This document shows positions 9,816 to 19,041 of a stretch of 64,000 bases of DNA, in pieces; position 1 is the stretch's first letter, and every line of letters starts with the position of its first letter. The stretch comes from Methylomonas sp. (GTDB taxonomy: Bacteria; Pseudomonadota; Gammaproteobacteria; Methylococcales; Methylomonadaceae), in assembly GCF_023228165.1 (NCBI RefSeq), contig NZ_JALOBS010000007.1, positions 62,001 through 126,000 of the forward strand, written 5' to 3'. Below the pieces are notes generated by a model. The model was given only the letters and a program-made list of their open reading frames with translations. It had not been told where the DNA came from and made no database searches. Position numbers and translations under genes: made by a program.

Positions 9816-10487
9816 TTATTTTCCTTGTCCTGAGGCGGTTTTGCCGGCGGACGACGCGGTATTTAAGGCTGGCATTATAAACGGAACCATGGCATTCGGC
9901 AGTTCCTCGCGCCTTTCCGGCTTAATTGTCTGCGGCGTCGAAGCGGCATTCGAATATACCCGCGGGGTAAATATCTGCTCGTCGTCTATTTCGCCCAAGG
10001 CCGCCAGGTACCGAAAAGGGGAAATGGTGACCAACGGTTCCGGCAACCATACGTCCTGCTGGCCGTCCAAGCTATCCACGCTCACGTCAAACCAAGTCTG
10101 CTCGGCGGCTGGTTGCGGCGAGGGAGCCGGGAGGGTTTTGGTATCCGTATATATTCTCAACGTCATCGGTTGCGCCACCCCCACCCGCGTAGACGCTTCG
10201 TTCAAGCGGCGTTTAGCCAAGTGCCAATACACATGCAACCGGCGCGGAGATACCGCCAGCAATACCAATCTGGCCTGATGGCTGACTTTATTCGGTGCGT
10301 ATTCACGGCTGATTTGCTGGCTGATTTCCAATAACTCTCGCGGCGTAAAGTGATTTTTCGTCTGCAGTCCGGCCCGGCTGGCGAATAAGCGCGGCGAAAA
10401 ATCACGGCTGATGTTCTGACTAATGATGCACATTTCCTGCCGTGACAGCACGATGCGTGGGCGAACATTGGAGCTCGAAATGGGCAT
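9816..10487 (-). CDS. DUF4912 domain protein
   Basis: The recognisable part is a DUF4912-type domain: LLAVSPRRLHVYWHLAKRR, then TLRIYTDT, WFDVSVDSLDGQQDVWLPE and YLAALGEIDDEQIFTP. The domain resembles small beta-rich modules found beside GH57 genes; its function is not known. The start is uncertain. I chose the ATG at 10487 because the longer option (ATG at 10652) would leave no promoter space between this gene and divergent glgX. It is first in the operon with the branching enzyme. Pro- and Ala-rich C-terminal tail. Confidence 0.75.
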   Translation of the reverse strand: MPISSSNVRPRIVLSRQEMCIISQNISRDFSPRLFASRAGLQTKNHFTPRELLEISQQISREYAPNKVSHQARLVLLAVSPRRLHVYWHLAKRRLNEASTRVGVAQPMTLRIYTDTKTLPAPSPQPAAEQTWFDVSVDSLDGQQDVWLPEPLVTISPFRYLAALGEIDDEQIFTPRVYSNAASTPQTIKPERREELPNAMVPFIMPALNTASSAGKTASGQGK

Positions 10488-10670
10488 TTGGGGCCTGAAA
10501 AGTTGATTCGATTCAAAACGACCCTGCAAAAATAACCGCAAATTCGTGGAAAAGCGGGCAGGAATTGGCTCAAACTCTACCCGTTGTCGATTATTTGCGC
10601 AAGATAGAGCCCGAATTGCCCTCATTTGCAGTAGAATCATAAATAACCCCATATGCTCTTAATCGACTCG
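10488..10670. promoter_or_regulatory. Divergent control region of the glycogen locus
   Basis: The 183 bp between the chosen starts of the DUF4912 gene (minus) and glgX (plus) must hold the promoters of both units. I could not assign clear -35/-10 boxes. If the upstream starts at 10652 or 10653 are used instead, the space shrinks to nothing. Confidence 0.4.
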
Positions 10671-12836
10671 ATGCATAAAAAGTACACATTACGAACCGGT
10701 AGCCCATACCCACATGGCGCTCAAGTCAGCGAAGACGGCGTCAATTTTTCGATTTCCAGCCGTCATGCCACGCAAGTGGAATTATTGCTATTTTCCCGTC
10801 ACGATAGCCCGCAGCCTTTTCAGGCTATTCTATTAGACAAAAGCAAAAACCATACTTTCTTTTCCTGGCACATCTTTGTCGAAAACCTGCCGGCGGGTGT
10901 CTGGTATGGATGGCGTATAGACGGCCCCTCGTTGACCCGCGAATCCGGCCTGCGCTTCGACAAGCAGAAATTATTGGTCGACCCTTGGGCACGGGCGGTC
11001 AGCGATAAAGTCTGGCGGCGCGCCGCCGCTTGCGTACCCGGCGACAACACCCATTGCGCCATGCGCGCGGCAGTGGTGGACGAAAGCGAATACGACTGGG
11101 AAGACGATACGCCCCTGGCTATACGCAGCGAAAAAGCCATTATTTACGAATTGCACGTGGGCGGCTTTACCCGCCACCCTTCGGCCAAGGTTAAACACCC
11201 GGGCACTTTTGCCGGTTTAATCGAAAAAATCCCCTATTTACAACAGCTGGGCATCACCCATGTCGAACTGCTGCCGGTTATGGCGTTTGACGAACAGGAT
11301 GTACCGCCGCACACGGCGGAGCTGAATCTGCATAATTACTGGGGATACAGTACCCACAGTTTCTTTAGCCCCCACCCCGGTTACTGCGTCAGCCCGCAAC
11401 AGGCCAGCCATATCCGCGAATTCCGCGACTTGGTAAAGGCCATGCACCAGGCCGGCATCGGCGTGATCATGGATGTGGTGTTTAACCATACCTCGGAAGC
11501 CGGCGCCGAAGGTCCGGTGATCAACTTTAAGGGCATCACCGGCAACAGTTTTTATTTGACCGACAAGTTCGACAAACGCATTTTTCACGACTATACCGGC
11601 TGCGGCAACACCGTCAACGCCAATCATCCCTTGGTCAGCAACTTCATCATCAGTTGCCTGGAGTATTGGGTACGGGAAATGCACGTCGATGGCTTCCGTT
11701 TCGACCTGGCCAGTGCCCTGGCGCGAGGGGAAGACGGCCAAGTCTTGCAAGATCCACCCGTAGTATGGGGCATAGAGCTTTCTCAAAAATTGGCCAAAGC
11801 CAAGTTGATTGCCGAAGCCTGGGATGCCTCGGGGCTATATCAGGTCGGCAATTTTCCGGGTTACCGCTGGGGCGAGTGGAACGGTATGTACCGGGACACG
11901 ATCCGGCGCTTTTTACGCGGCGACCATGGCGTCGCCAACGAAGTGGCGACCCGCATTTGCGGCAGCAGCGATTTATACCAACACCAGGGCCGCCTGCCCA
12001 TTAGCGGCATCAACTTCATCACCTGCCATGACGGTTTTACCCTGAACGACTTGTTTAGCTACAACCACAAGCACAATGCCGCCAACGGCGAAAGCAACCG
12101 GGACGGCTGCAATAATAATCTTAGCTACAACTGCGGTGCGGAAGGTCCCACTACCAACACAGCAATTAAAGCTCTCAGACATAAACAAGCCAAAAACGCC
12201 TTTGCCATTTTGTTACTGAGCCACGGCGTACCGATGTTGCTGGCCGGCGATGAGTTTCTGCATAGCCAGCAAGGCAACAACAACGGCTATTGCCAAGATA
12301 ACGAACTTAGCTGGCTGAACTGGGCGGACAGCAAGCAAAATGCCGATATCCTGCGTTTCGTGCAGCAAATGATCCAGCTGCGCAAACGCCACTCGTCACT
12401 GATGCGCCGTAACTTCCTAACCGGCACCGTACTGGAACACCGAGATATCGCCGATATCACTTGGCATGGCTTAACGCCGGATCAACCGCCCGAGTGGAAC
12501 AATTCGGAAAACCGTTTTCTGGCTTATACTCTGGCCGGCATTGACGAGGAAGACGCCGATTTGCATGTAGTGATGAATATGTCAGACGACAAGCTCACCC
12601 TGTCCTTGCCCAACATACAGGACAGAACCTGGTGTCTGGCGGTCGATACCGCCTTAAAACCCCCTCACGACATCATTCCGTCCGAACAGCAAAAACCGCT
12701 TAAAAAACCGGTTTACAGCGTAGACAGCCACTCCGTGGTGGTATTTGAAAACATCGAAAGCCATCTGCTAAACAATGCGTCGCCCAGCTTTTTCAGCAAA
12801 CTGGCGCATATGAAGATCTTTGACTTGAACGAGTAA
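10671..12836 (+). CDS. glgX: Glycogen debranching enzyme GlgX (GH13 isoamylase type)
   Basis: About 721 residues from the ATG at 10671; an ATG at 10653 adds only six residues. It has an N-terminal CBM48-like domain (ISSRHATQVELLLF), then the GH13 barrel with all four conserved regions: VIMDVVFNHT, GFRFDLASAL (nucleophile Asp), LIAEAWDASG (acid/base Glu) and NFITCHDGFT. It hydrolyses alpha-1,6 branches of phosphorylase-limit glycogen in the cytosol. It faces the DUF4912-GH57 operon divergently, so branching and debranching functions share a control region. Confidence 0.96.
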   Translation: MHKKYTLRTGSPYPHGAQVSEDGVNFSISSRHATQVELLLFSRHDSPQPFQAILLDKSKNHTFFSWHIFVENLPAGVWYGWRIDGPSLTRESGLRFDKQKLLVDPWARAVSDKVWRRAAACVPGDNTHCAMRAAVVDESEYDWEDDTPLAIRSEKAIIYELHVGGFTRHPSAKVKHPGTFAGLIEKIPYLQQLGITHVELLPVMAFDEQDVPPHTAELNLHNYWGYSTHSFFSPHPGYCVSPQQASHIREFRDLVKAMHQAGIGVIMDVVFNHTSEAGAEGPVINFKGITGNSFYLTDKFDKRIFHDYTGCGNTVNANHPLVSNFIISCLEYWVREMHVDGFRFDLASALARGEDGQVLQDPPVVWGIELSQKLAKAKLIAEAWDASGLYQVGNFPGYRWGEWNGMYRDTIRRFLRGDHGVANEVATRICGSSDLYQHQGRLPISGINFITCHDGFTLNDLFSYNHKHNAANGESNRDGCNNNLSYNCGAEGPTTNTAIKALRHKQAKNAFAILLLSHGVPMLLAGDEFLHSQQGNNNGYCQDNELSWLNWADSKQNADILRFVQQMIQLRKRHSSLMRRNFLTGTVLEHRDIADITWHGLTPDQPPEWNNSENRFLAYTLAGIDEEDADLHVVMNMSDDKLTLSLPNIQDRTWCLAVDTALKPPHDIIPSEQQKPLKKPVYSVDSHSVVVFENIESHLLNNASPSFFSKLAHMKIFDLNE

Positions 12837-12848
12837 CACGGATTGACC

Positions 12849-12882
12849 GGTAGCCGTTTCGTTTACCCACGTAACGGCTACC
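12849..12882 (+). terminator. Strong stem-loop after glgX
   Basis: A perfect 10-bp inverted repeat (GGTAGCCGTT / AACGGCTACC, 14-nt loop) begins 12 bp after the glgX stop and is followed by only a short T run. It is a probable transcription terminator or mRNA 3'-end stabiliser. Confidence 0.5.
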
Positions 12883-13319
12883 TTTCCGGCCACGCGCTTG
12901 TACATTCAGCGCCAAATCAGCTAACTGTTGCTGAATTGCCGACCACCGCTTCCGATACGATTAATCCGGAACTGAATGCCGGCTTTTGGCAGTGGCGAAT
13001 TGTTGAAATCGCCCCCAAGCAGCCGATGAAGCTTAATTTGAAAAGAAACGCAAATAAGCCGCCATTCAAACTGTAGGTACGATTTACCCTAAAAGACATA
13101 AAAGCTTGCGTAATCGTACAGTTAGAAGTCAACATTCCGCCGATTACGCTATCGCTAATCGGCGCTACGCGGCCTTAAATTATCTTGTTAGTGAAAAAAG
13201 GAGGAACACTTAAGCGACGGTTTTATACTATCATCCGGTAAATCCCGAGGATCATTGTTGCGAAATTTGAACATGTTGAGTGCGGTATTTATATAAACTT
13301 CTTTCGCACAGGGGGCAGC
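12883..13319. other. Intergenic stretch with one REP-like palindrome
   Basis: No supported gene is present. A TTG-initiated frame (12843-13076) overlaps the glgX stem-loop and shows no family feature. At 13138-13164 a perfect 9-bp palindrome (CGCCGATTA / TAATCGGCG around CGCTATCGC) resembles repetitive extragenic palindromes. Confidence 0.5.
13138..13164. repeat. REP-like palindrome
   Basis: Nine-base arms CGCCGATTA and TAATCGGCG flank a 9-nt loop. The sequence type and intergenic position fit a REP element, although only one copy of this form was noticed in the window. Confidence 0.45.
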
Positions 13320-13862
13320 GTGCCAATATCGCCAAAAATCAGTTGGTTTAGACCTATCCTTACCGGTATCTTTATTTTGGTAGCGTTCGCAGTTTACGGT
13401 GAGCCCGCCCATCTTTATAAAATGCCTATTATGGACAGCTATTTTTATAAGGTTGATCCGGACAAAATAAAATTGGAACATACTTGCTCCGTCTACGTTC
13501 CAGCCTATTCGCACGTATATCTGTCGGAAAGTCAAACTGCATCGCTTGGTATCACTCTCAGCATTCGCAACATCGATAGTAAACGGAAAATCTATATCAC
13601 ACAGGTCGAGTATTACGATACTCATGGCATGTTGACCGATACCCTTACCACCGGTTTGTTCGCCCTGGAACCGATGGCTACGGCTTCATATGTCATTGCC
13701 CAGGATGATATGCGCGGAGGAGTGGGCGCTAACTTTATAGTGCGTTGGGCTGGAGACAAACAGATGCATCCGCCCATTATCGAAGCCATTATGGTTGGCA
13801 ATGTGGGGACCAAGGGTTATAGCTTCTCTTCTCGTGGCGAGAACATATCCTGTAACGAATAA
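13320..13862 (+). CDS. Exported DUF3124 protein
   Basis: A 180-residue protein starting at GTG 13320, with an uncleaved-anchor or signal-peptide-like hydrophobic stretch at residues about 11-26 (PILTGIFILVAFAVYG). The remainder matches the DUF3124 pattern: SVYVPAYSHVYL, TLSIRNIDSKRKIYIT, VEYYDTHG, then AQDDMRGGVGANFIVRW near the C-terminus. The family is small, periplasmic or membrane-attached and of unknown function. It stands alone between a REP-like element and a gene-poor stretch. Two in-frame cysteines could pair. Confidence 0.75.
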   Translation: MPISPKISWFRPILTGIFILVAFAVYGEPAHLYKMPIMDSYFYKVDPDKIKLEHTCSVYVPAYSHVYLSESQTASLGITLSIRNIDSKRKIYITQVEYYDTHGMLTDTLTTGLFALEPMATASYVIAQDDMRGGVGANFIVRWAGDKQMHPPIIEAIMVGNVGTKGYSFSSRGENISCNE

Positions 13863-14120
13863 TCCCGCTATCGGCCAAGCGCGCACCGATAACACGATAA
13901 CGTGCGCTTGACCTATAGACTGCTGCGGTCAGGCGGGTTTTGGCCGTTGCATAACGGTCGACTCAAGGCGTTCGAAATCAGGCTGGGGCGGTATCCGAAT
14001 GGGTGGCTTTTTTTAAGCCAGTGTCAATGCCGGTTTCGATCGGCATACCCAGCAATCAAACGCTTTATTTCAGTTGGCAACAAGTCTGATTACCGGCATT
14101 TATCCGCGCCGCGCCGCGCC

Positions 14121-14516
14121 TCATTCAACATTTTCGATAGCAGGCGGCTGAGCCTGGAATACCTCCGCCACCAGCTCAAGTTGGGTGGCGAACTGCGGTA
14201 GCGCGGGAATTTTCCAGGCTTTTCCGACAAGACGAGACAATAAATTATTCAGCCAAGGACGATCCGATCTGGCATGGTGGATAATCACTCTATACGATTC
14301 GCCATCGTTGAAAACCGCGAAATCTTCCAGACAAACTTCTATAGTATCCTCTTCACCATATAAACGGGTTTGGACGTATACTTTTCGCGCGTCTATATCA
14401 AAATTAAACTCGGTTAATTCCGCAATGCCCTTAAGGACGATATTTGACACCCAAATAATCAAAAAATTGGGGGTCAGTTTTATGACCATTTTTAATAAGG
14501 CAGATTTAATACTCAT
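14121..14516 (-). CDS. Conserved hypothetical protein
   Basis: A 131-residue protein with an amphipathic N-terminus (MSIKSALLKMVIKLTPNFLI) and a soluble remainder containing FNFDIDARKVYVQTRLYGEE and EDFAVFNDGESYRVIIHH, which reads as a beta-rich fold. It is divergent from the small membrane-protein gene at 14631 across about 115 bp, suggesting shared control. I do not recognise a family, and no catalytic motif is visible. Confidence 0.55.
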   Translation of the reverse strand: MSIKSALLKMVIKLTPNFLIIWVSNIVLKGIAELTEFNFDIDARKVYVQTRLYGEEDTIEVCLEDFAVFNDGESYRVIIHHARSDRPWLNNLLSRLVGKAWKIPALPQFATQLELVAEVFQAQPPAIENVE

Positions 14517-14630
14517 TTTTTTCCTTTGTTCTTTTAATTAGCCATAATGATTAACGAATGCTACTCAAAGTAGCACAAAATTTGTGTACGCTTGGACTTG
14601 TTTCGTTTGCCCACCAATTACCTGCCGCTT

Positions 14631-15101
14631 ATGAAAAAAATTCTACTTACCCTGCTGGCGATCATTCTGATTATCGAGGAATGGCTATGGGATGCATTGT
14701 CCGCATTCGGCCACGCCTTGGTGCGCTGGTTAAATCTGCAGCGCGTTGAACTATGGTTGAGCCAAACCCCACCCAATACCGCGCTCATCGCATTTTTGAT
14801 TCCAATGTTGCTGATCATCCCGATCAACGCGGCCGTGCTGAATTTGCTGGTGCTGGGGCTGATTTTGAAAGCCCTGATGCTGGAAATTCTGGCAAAATTA
14901 TTAGCCACCGTGATAGTCGCCAGGGTGTTTGCCCTAACCAAACCGCAATTACTTACCTTTCGCTATATATCACTGATGTACATCACCATCACCGCTTGGT
15001 TGAATTGGGCGCATCAAAAACTCGTCGAAACGGCCATTTATCAATCGGCCAAACGTTGGAAAGCTGAAGTCAAACTCAAATTTGCGGCCTGGTTACAATA
15101 A
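14631..15101 (+). CDS. Small integral membrane protein of unknown function
   Basis: A 156-residue protein from the ATG at 14631; a TTG start at 14592 would add 13 unlikely residues. There are three hydrophobic segments at about residues 3-17, 45-70 and 75-95 (IPMLLIIPINAAVLNLLVLG and ALMLEILAKLLATVIVARVF), then a basic amphipathic C-terminus. It is divergent from the hypothetical gene at 14516 and ends 118 bp before the convergent atpG. No family recognised. Confidence 0.6.
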   Translation: MKKILLTLLAIILIIEEWLWDALSAFGHALVRWLNLQRVELWLSQTPPNTALIAFLIPMLLIIPINAAVLNLLVLGLILKALMLEILAKLLATVIVARVFALTKPQLLTFRYISLMYITITAWLNWAHQKLVETAIYQSAKRWKAEVKLKFAAWLQ

Positions 15102-15218
15102 TTATCCTGATTAGTCAGCGGCTTCAGTCAAAACAACAATGTCCGCCATGCACGGCAATCCCTACCGAAATGACGGCTTACGCAACGAGCCTTTTAATTA
15201 GCTGAAGCCGCCCTCGGC

Positions 15219-16031
15219 TTAATGCCGCCGCCCCGCCATCAGCTCGATCTCCTGGACGATTTCTTCCTGACGCAAACGATTGCGCCGCCTTTGCAGGTCC
15301 TCATAACCGTCATCCAAATGGCGCAAAGCATTTTCCATTTGCATCAGACGCATATGATTTTCGACCCGAATCGAGCATAACAATAGCGCCAACAGGCTGT
15401 GATACAAATAATGTTCGGCCACCCCGGCCGCCACTTCCGAGGGCGAAACCAAGGTCAAGGGCGGGTAGCCGGCACTTTCGGGCATGCAGGACAGTAGCGG
15501 CCATAAGCGTTGGCAGCGGGCGGCGTGATCGTCACGCACACAAACAATCACCCCGAATTCGGCGGGATCATCCAACCTTAACCCGGTAATGGCATCCAGG
15601 ATACGATCGATAGCCGCCGAGGCATCCAGACCACTTTCGGCACCGGCTATGCCAATCAAATCATCGCCGTCCAGCAGACTCCGCAAGCGTTCGCCGACCA
15701 GAATGGTCGGACTGCCGGGTTGGGCTTGCTGGCGCCAAACCCGTATCAGGTCCTCGTTAAAACTACCGCAAAAACCGCGTCCCGAGCCCAACAACACCCA
15801 AATATCGTTTAGGCGAGTCTTCGCCGTCAGCCTGGAAACGGAGGTGGCCGGCAAAAAAGCCGACAATTCCTGCAAGGCCAAGGCCAGCGTGTCCATGACT
15901 TGCTGCTGGGCGGCTTCCCGTTTACCTATCCGTTTCAGCTCCGCCAGCGCAAAACTGCGCATCGCCCCCAAAATGCCGTTCAGTTCGTCATACAGCGCCA
16001 GTTTGGCTTCTATATCCTGGCGCTGACTCAT
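15219..16031 (-). CDS. atpG: N-type ATP synthase gamma subunit
   Basis: About 270 residues from the ATG at 16031, which overlaps the atpA stop in an ATGA arrangement; the longer frame to 16070 is not needed. This is the central rotor stalk of F1. The N-terminal MSQRQDIEAKLALYDELNGI and C-terminal RRRNRLRQEEIVQEIEL follow the gamma pattern of long N- and C-terminal helices forming the coiled coil, with a Rossmann-like middle (WVLLGSGRGFCGSFNEDL). It is last in the atpFAG group, as in N-ATPase operons. It is more divergent than housekeeping gamma subunits. Confidence 0.9.
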   Translation of the reverse strand: MSQRQDIEAKLALYDELNGILGAMRSFALAELKRIGKREAAQQQVMDTLALALQELSAFLPATSVSRLTAKTRLNDIWVLLGSGRGFCGSFNEDLIRVWRQQAQPGSPTILVGERLRSLLDGDDLIGIAGAESGLDASAAIDRILDAITGLRLDDPAEFGVIVCVRDDHAARCQRLWPLLSCMPESAGYPPLTLVSPSEVAAGVAEHYLYHSLLALLLCSIRVENHMRLMQMENALRHLDDGYEDLQRRRNRLRQEEIVQEIELMAGRRH

Positions 16032-17467
16032 TTCAAAACCAGCAATTGTTCGCGCAAGTAGGCCAGCCATTGCGGCTTGGGCGAATTCAGGCTGAGCGGA
16101 CTTTCAACTAATGATTGCAGCAGTTTGCCTAGAATTACATTGACAGCCGCCGGCGCAATGCCCGCCAACAAGCCTTCGCTGTAAGCCAACAGCCAAGCCA
16201 AATGCGCTGATTCCGGCAAAGGCTCCAGCCTGTCCTGTTTTAATACTTCCCGCAGTAAACGCCCGCGCTGCAATTTTTCTTCCACACCGGATTCCAGCCG
16301 TGTACCGAAGCGGGCGAACAACTCCAGCTCCAGAAATTGCAGATAATCCAGCCGAATCCGCGCGGAAGCGGCTTTAATGGCGGCATGCTGGGCTTTGCCG
16401 CCGATCCGCGACACCGAGCGACCGATGTCGATGGCCGGCAACATCCCGGCGGCGAATAATTTACTGTCGAAATAAATCTGCCCGTCGGTAATGGAAATCA
16501 GGTTGGTCGGAATATAGGCCGACAGCTCGCCCTGGCGGGTTTCGATGATGGGCAAGGCGGTCATACTACCGCCACCGCTGCTGATGGACAACACCGTAGA
16601 ACGTTCCAACAACCGCGAATGCAAATAAAAAATATCGCCCGGGTAGGCTTCCCTGCCCGGCGGACGCTGCAACAACAAAGACAACTCCCGGTAAGACTGT
16701 GCATGTCGGGTCAAATCATCATAGACAATCAAGGTATCCCGCCCCATGCGTAGCCAGTGTTCGGCAATCGCGCAACCGGAAAACGGCGCCAAGTAGCGAA
16801 ACCCCGGTAAGGCGTTGGCTTCGGCCACCACTACCACCGTGTGCTCCAATGCGCCGGTCTGCCTCAGTGTTTCTATCACGCCGGCAATCGAGGCCCGGGT
16901 TTGTCCAATCATCACCATTACGCAGAGGATGTCCCGACCGCGCTGGTTGATCACCGCGTCCAGCGCCAGGGAACTTTTGCCCAAGCCATCGTCGCCTATG
17001 ATCAGCTGCCGCTGTCCCTTACCGATCGGGATCAAGGCATCGACGATCTTGCAGCCGGTGTAGAGCGGCTGATTGACAAAGTCGCGCTCCAATATGGTAG
17101 GTGCCGCCGCTTCCAGCGGCGCATAATGGCGGAAATCCGCCGCGGGCAGACCATCCAGCGGCTTGCCCAAGGGATCGATCACCCGACCCAGCAAGACTTC
17201 GCCCACCCCTACTTCCAGCTTGCGTCCGATATGTTGGGCCGACATGCCGGCCGTCAAATCGTGAGTTTGCGACAACAAAATCGCCCCCAGCATATCCTTG
17301 CCCAGCTGAAACACTAGACCCGTGCTGCCATCATCGAAGCCGATCAGCTCGTCCAACTCCGCGGAGGGCAACCCGCGCACCCAGACAATGCCGTCACCGA
17401 TCCCGGCCACGCAACCACGCTCGGATAAACGCAAGCCGAATCGGTAATCGGCAGGGATATTAAACAT
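16028..17467 (-). CDS. atpA: N-type ATP synthase alpha subunit
   Basis: About 479 residues from the ATG at 17467, which overlaps the end of atpF; upstream in-frame starts inside atpF were rejected. This is the non-catalytic nucleotide-binding subunit of F1. The P-loop is GDDGLGKSSL, and the signature ALPIIETRQGELSAYIPTN precedes ISITDGQIYF and the arginine-finger segment PAIDIGRSVSRIGG. It is shorter than housekeeping alpha (about 510), as is usual for N-type complexes. Four-base coupling to atpG follows. Confidence 0.94.
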   Translation of the reverse strand: MFNIPADYRFGLRLSERGCVAGIGDGIVWVRGLPSAELDELIGFDDGSTGLVFQLGKDMLGAILLSQTHDLTAGMSAQHIGRKLEVGVGEVLLGRVIDPLGKPLDGLPAADFRHYAPLEAAAPTILERDFVNQPLYTGCKIVDALIPIGKGQRQLIIGDDGLGKSSLALDAVINQRGRDILCVMVMIGQTRASIAGVIETLRQTGALEHTVVVVAEANALPGFRYLAPFSGCAIAEHWLRMGRDTLIVYDDLTRHAQSYRELSLLLQRPPGREAYPGDIFYLHSRLLERSTVLSISSGGGSMTALPIIETRQGELSAYIPTNLISITDGQIYFDSKLFAAGMLPAIDIGRSVSRIGGKAQHAAIKAASARIRLDYLQFLELELFARFGTRLESGVEEKLQRGRLLREVLKQDRLEPLPESAHLAWLLAYSEGLLAGIAPAAVNVILGKLLQSLVESPLSLNSPKPQWLAYLREQLLVLK

Positions 17468-18212
17468 GTTGGTTCTGGCGGCGGAAAAAAGCCAGTTCGT
17501 CCAGCAAATTGGCATGCATCTGGCACTCGCCCACCACCACCCTGATACCGGCAATCAGGCTGGCGTCTTCTATAAAAACAGGTGCCAGGGTTTGCCCCGC
17601 GGCAGCGCTAAGCGCCTGTCCGATATCCGCCTGCAATTCCGTGTCCACGGCATGCGCAGCGCGTATTTCAACCATGGAGGCACTGATCAAGACTTGAGCC
17701 GCTTTGCGTAAGGTGGTTAACTCGGCTTCGTTCAATGCCTTTAAATCCGCTAAAAACACTTCAACGATAACCTGGGTCAAGGCCGGCGAGGCCAATCTGA
17801 CCAACATCCGCGCCGCTTGTTTGTAAGCTTCGCCGGCGGCTTCCCGAATCAATGCGGATTCGTGCGCCGCGATGACCGCACCATCGCGGGCTTGCTTTTT
17901 AGCCGCTTCATCGAGCAGCGATTTTCTCAACTCGTCCAGGGCTTTGCCACGGGCTTGCTGCAGCTCGGCTTCCAGCTGATGACGACTGGCTTCATGCTCC
18001 CTGGCCCAGTCGGCCAATTGGGTTTGGTACTGCAACCGCAACGCTTCGGCTTCGTCGCGTAATTGTGCCGCGCGGGCGGTTTCGTCCTTGATGCGCTGCT
18101 GCCGCGCATCCAGACTGGCCATGACCGGCTTGTACAAAAACCGTTGCAATATCCACAGCAACACCAAAAAATTGATGACTTCCAGAAAGAAAGTCGTCCA
18201 GTCCAGTTGCAT
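17460..18212 (-). CDS. atpF: N-type ATP synthase b/delta fusion subunit
   Basis: About 250 residues. I prefer the ATG at 18212 (MQLDWTTFFLEVINFLVLLW, typical N-type opening, with GGGA upstream) over the ATG at 18221. One N-terminal membrane helix is followed by a long charged coiled coil (about 40-130, rich in RQQRIKDETARAAQLRDEAE-type heptads) and a delta-like C-terminal domain (about 150-250). N-type complexes lack a separate delta subunit, and none is found here. The gene begins its own transcript, because an oppositely oriented gene separates it from atpE. Confidence 0.9.
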   Translation of the reverse strand: MQLDWTTFFLEVINFLVLLWILQRFLYKPVMASLDARQQRIKDETARAAQLRDEAEALRLQYQTQLADWAREHEASRHQLEAELQQARGKALDELRKSLLDEAAKKQARDGAVIAAHESALIREAAGEAYKQAARMLVRLASPALTQVIVEVFLADLKALNEAELTTLRKAAQVLISASMVEIRAAHAVDTELQADIGQALSAAAGQTLAPVFIEDASLIAGIRVVVGECQMHANLLDELAFFRRQNQHV

Positions 18213-18622
18213 GGCAGTCATCCCGTTTGCAAGAAAATAAACCAGCGCCCAGCAATAACCAGGCGAATTTCAATTGTACACCCCACCATCTCCACCCATG
18301 AATCCAATATATACCGACTGAACCGAGCGTAAAAAAATGACCGGGTGGCTAAATGCCATACTCTCCGGGCCAGCGCCTCCAGCTCAAACGAAAACCGCAG
18401 ATGTTGTCAGGAGACAAATTATCGGTTTACAATCACCCAAACCGTTAGATTCCGGAAAAAATTCAGTCGTCAAACAGACTGAGTTTTCCAAGGTTTTTGT
18501 TTTATAAAGCTCCCTGCCGCGATCAATTTTTTGGATCATGCATTGGCTGCTTACAACAATGATCGATTGCTCAAAGTCAAAACAACTTGAGCGTAATCGA
18601 GAACATAAATCGAGGAGCCAAC
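18213..18622. promoter_or_regulatory. Divergent intergenic region inside the ATP synthase locus
   Basis: This 410-bp stretch without a gene separates atpF (minus) from a small plus-strand gene and must carry the promoter for atpFAG. I see no unmistakable sigma-70 boxes, riboswitch or repeat. Its presence inside what is normally one operon is the notable point. Confidence 0.4.
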
Positions 18623-18940
18623 ATGAATGTACCTAATTCATTACCCGATCCACGCGGCTCTCAGCTGGAGCGGCGAAGCACAATGGAAAGACGCAAAGTG
18701 CCTTATGGCTTCGGTTCCTCGCAATGGCTGGAGCACATTAAAACGCATAATTCGGTAGCGCCTACAATGGACCGTCGCAAGCAAAATAGACGTAGCACTG
18801 AAATGAATCCCCGCCAGTGCCTGCAAAGATTGACCGAACTGCAGCATTACGCCAGCCACGCTACCGACCTGTCTCCCGATTTATTCAGCAGGGAAGAAAT
18901 AAATTTGATCAAAATCATACTTACCGACCGAAGAAACTAA
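18623..18940 (+). CDS. Small charged protein inserted in the ATP synthase locus
   Basis: About 105 residues from the ATG at 18623, which has GAGGAG seven bases upstream. The protein is soluble and strongly basic in its first half, with two similar patches (ERRSTMERRK and DRRKQNRRST), and acidic-amphipathic near the C-terminus (LFSREEINLIKIIL). No family recognised. It runs opposite to the flanking atp genes and separates atpE from atpF, so it has its own promoter. It may have arrived by insertion, or may be a locus-specific regulator. Confidence 0.55.
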   Translation: MNVPNSLPDPRGSQLERRSTMERRKVPYGFGSSQWLEHIKTHNSVAPTMDRRKQNRRSTEMNPRQCLQRLTELQHYASHATDLSPDLFSREEINLIKIILTDRRN

Positions 18941-19041
18941 CTTGTTGATCAAGCCTATTTTTTCGGTGAAATCAGCCAAAGTCGACCTGCAGTTTTACAT
19001 CGCTTAACCCTTAAACCGCGGATTGCATCCCTGGCTATCTG

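Noticed and set aside
12843..13076. TTG-initiated 77-codon frame after glgX
   Set aside because: Overlaps the glgX stem-loop, with no ribosome site and no family feature.
13902..14201. 99-codon plus-strand frame
   Set aside because: Low-complexity intergenic translation overlapping the 3' end of a better-supported minus-strand gene.
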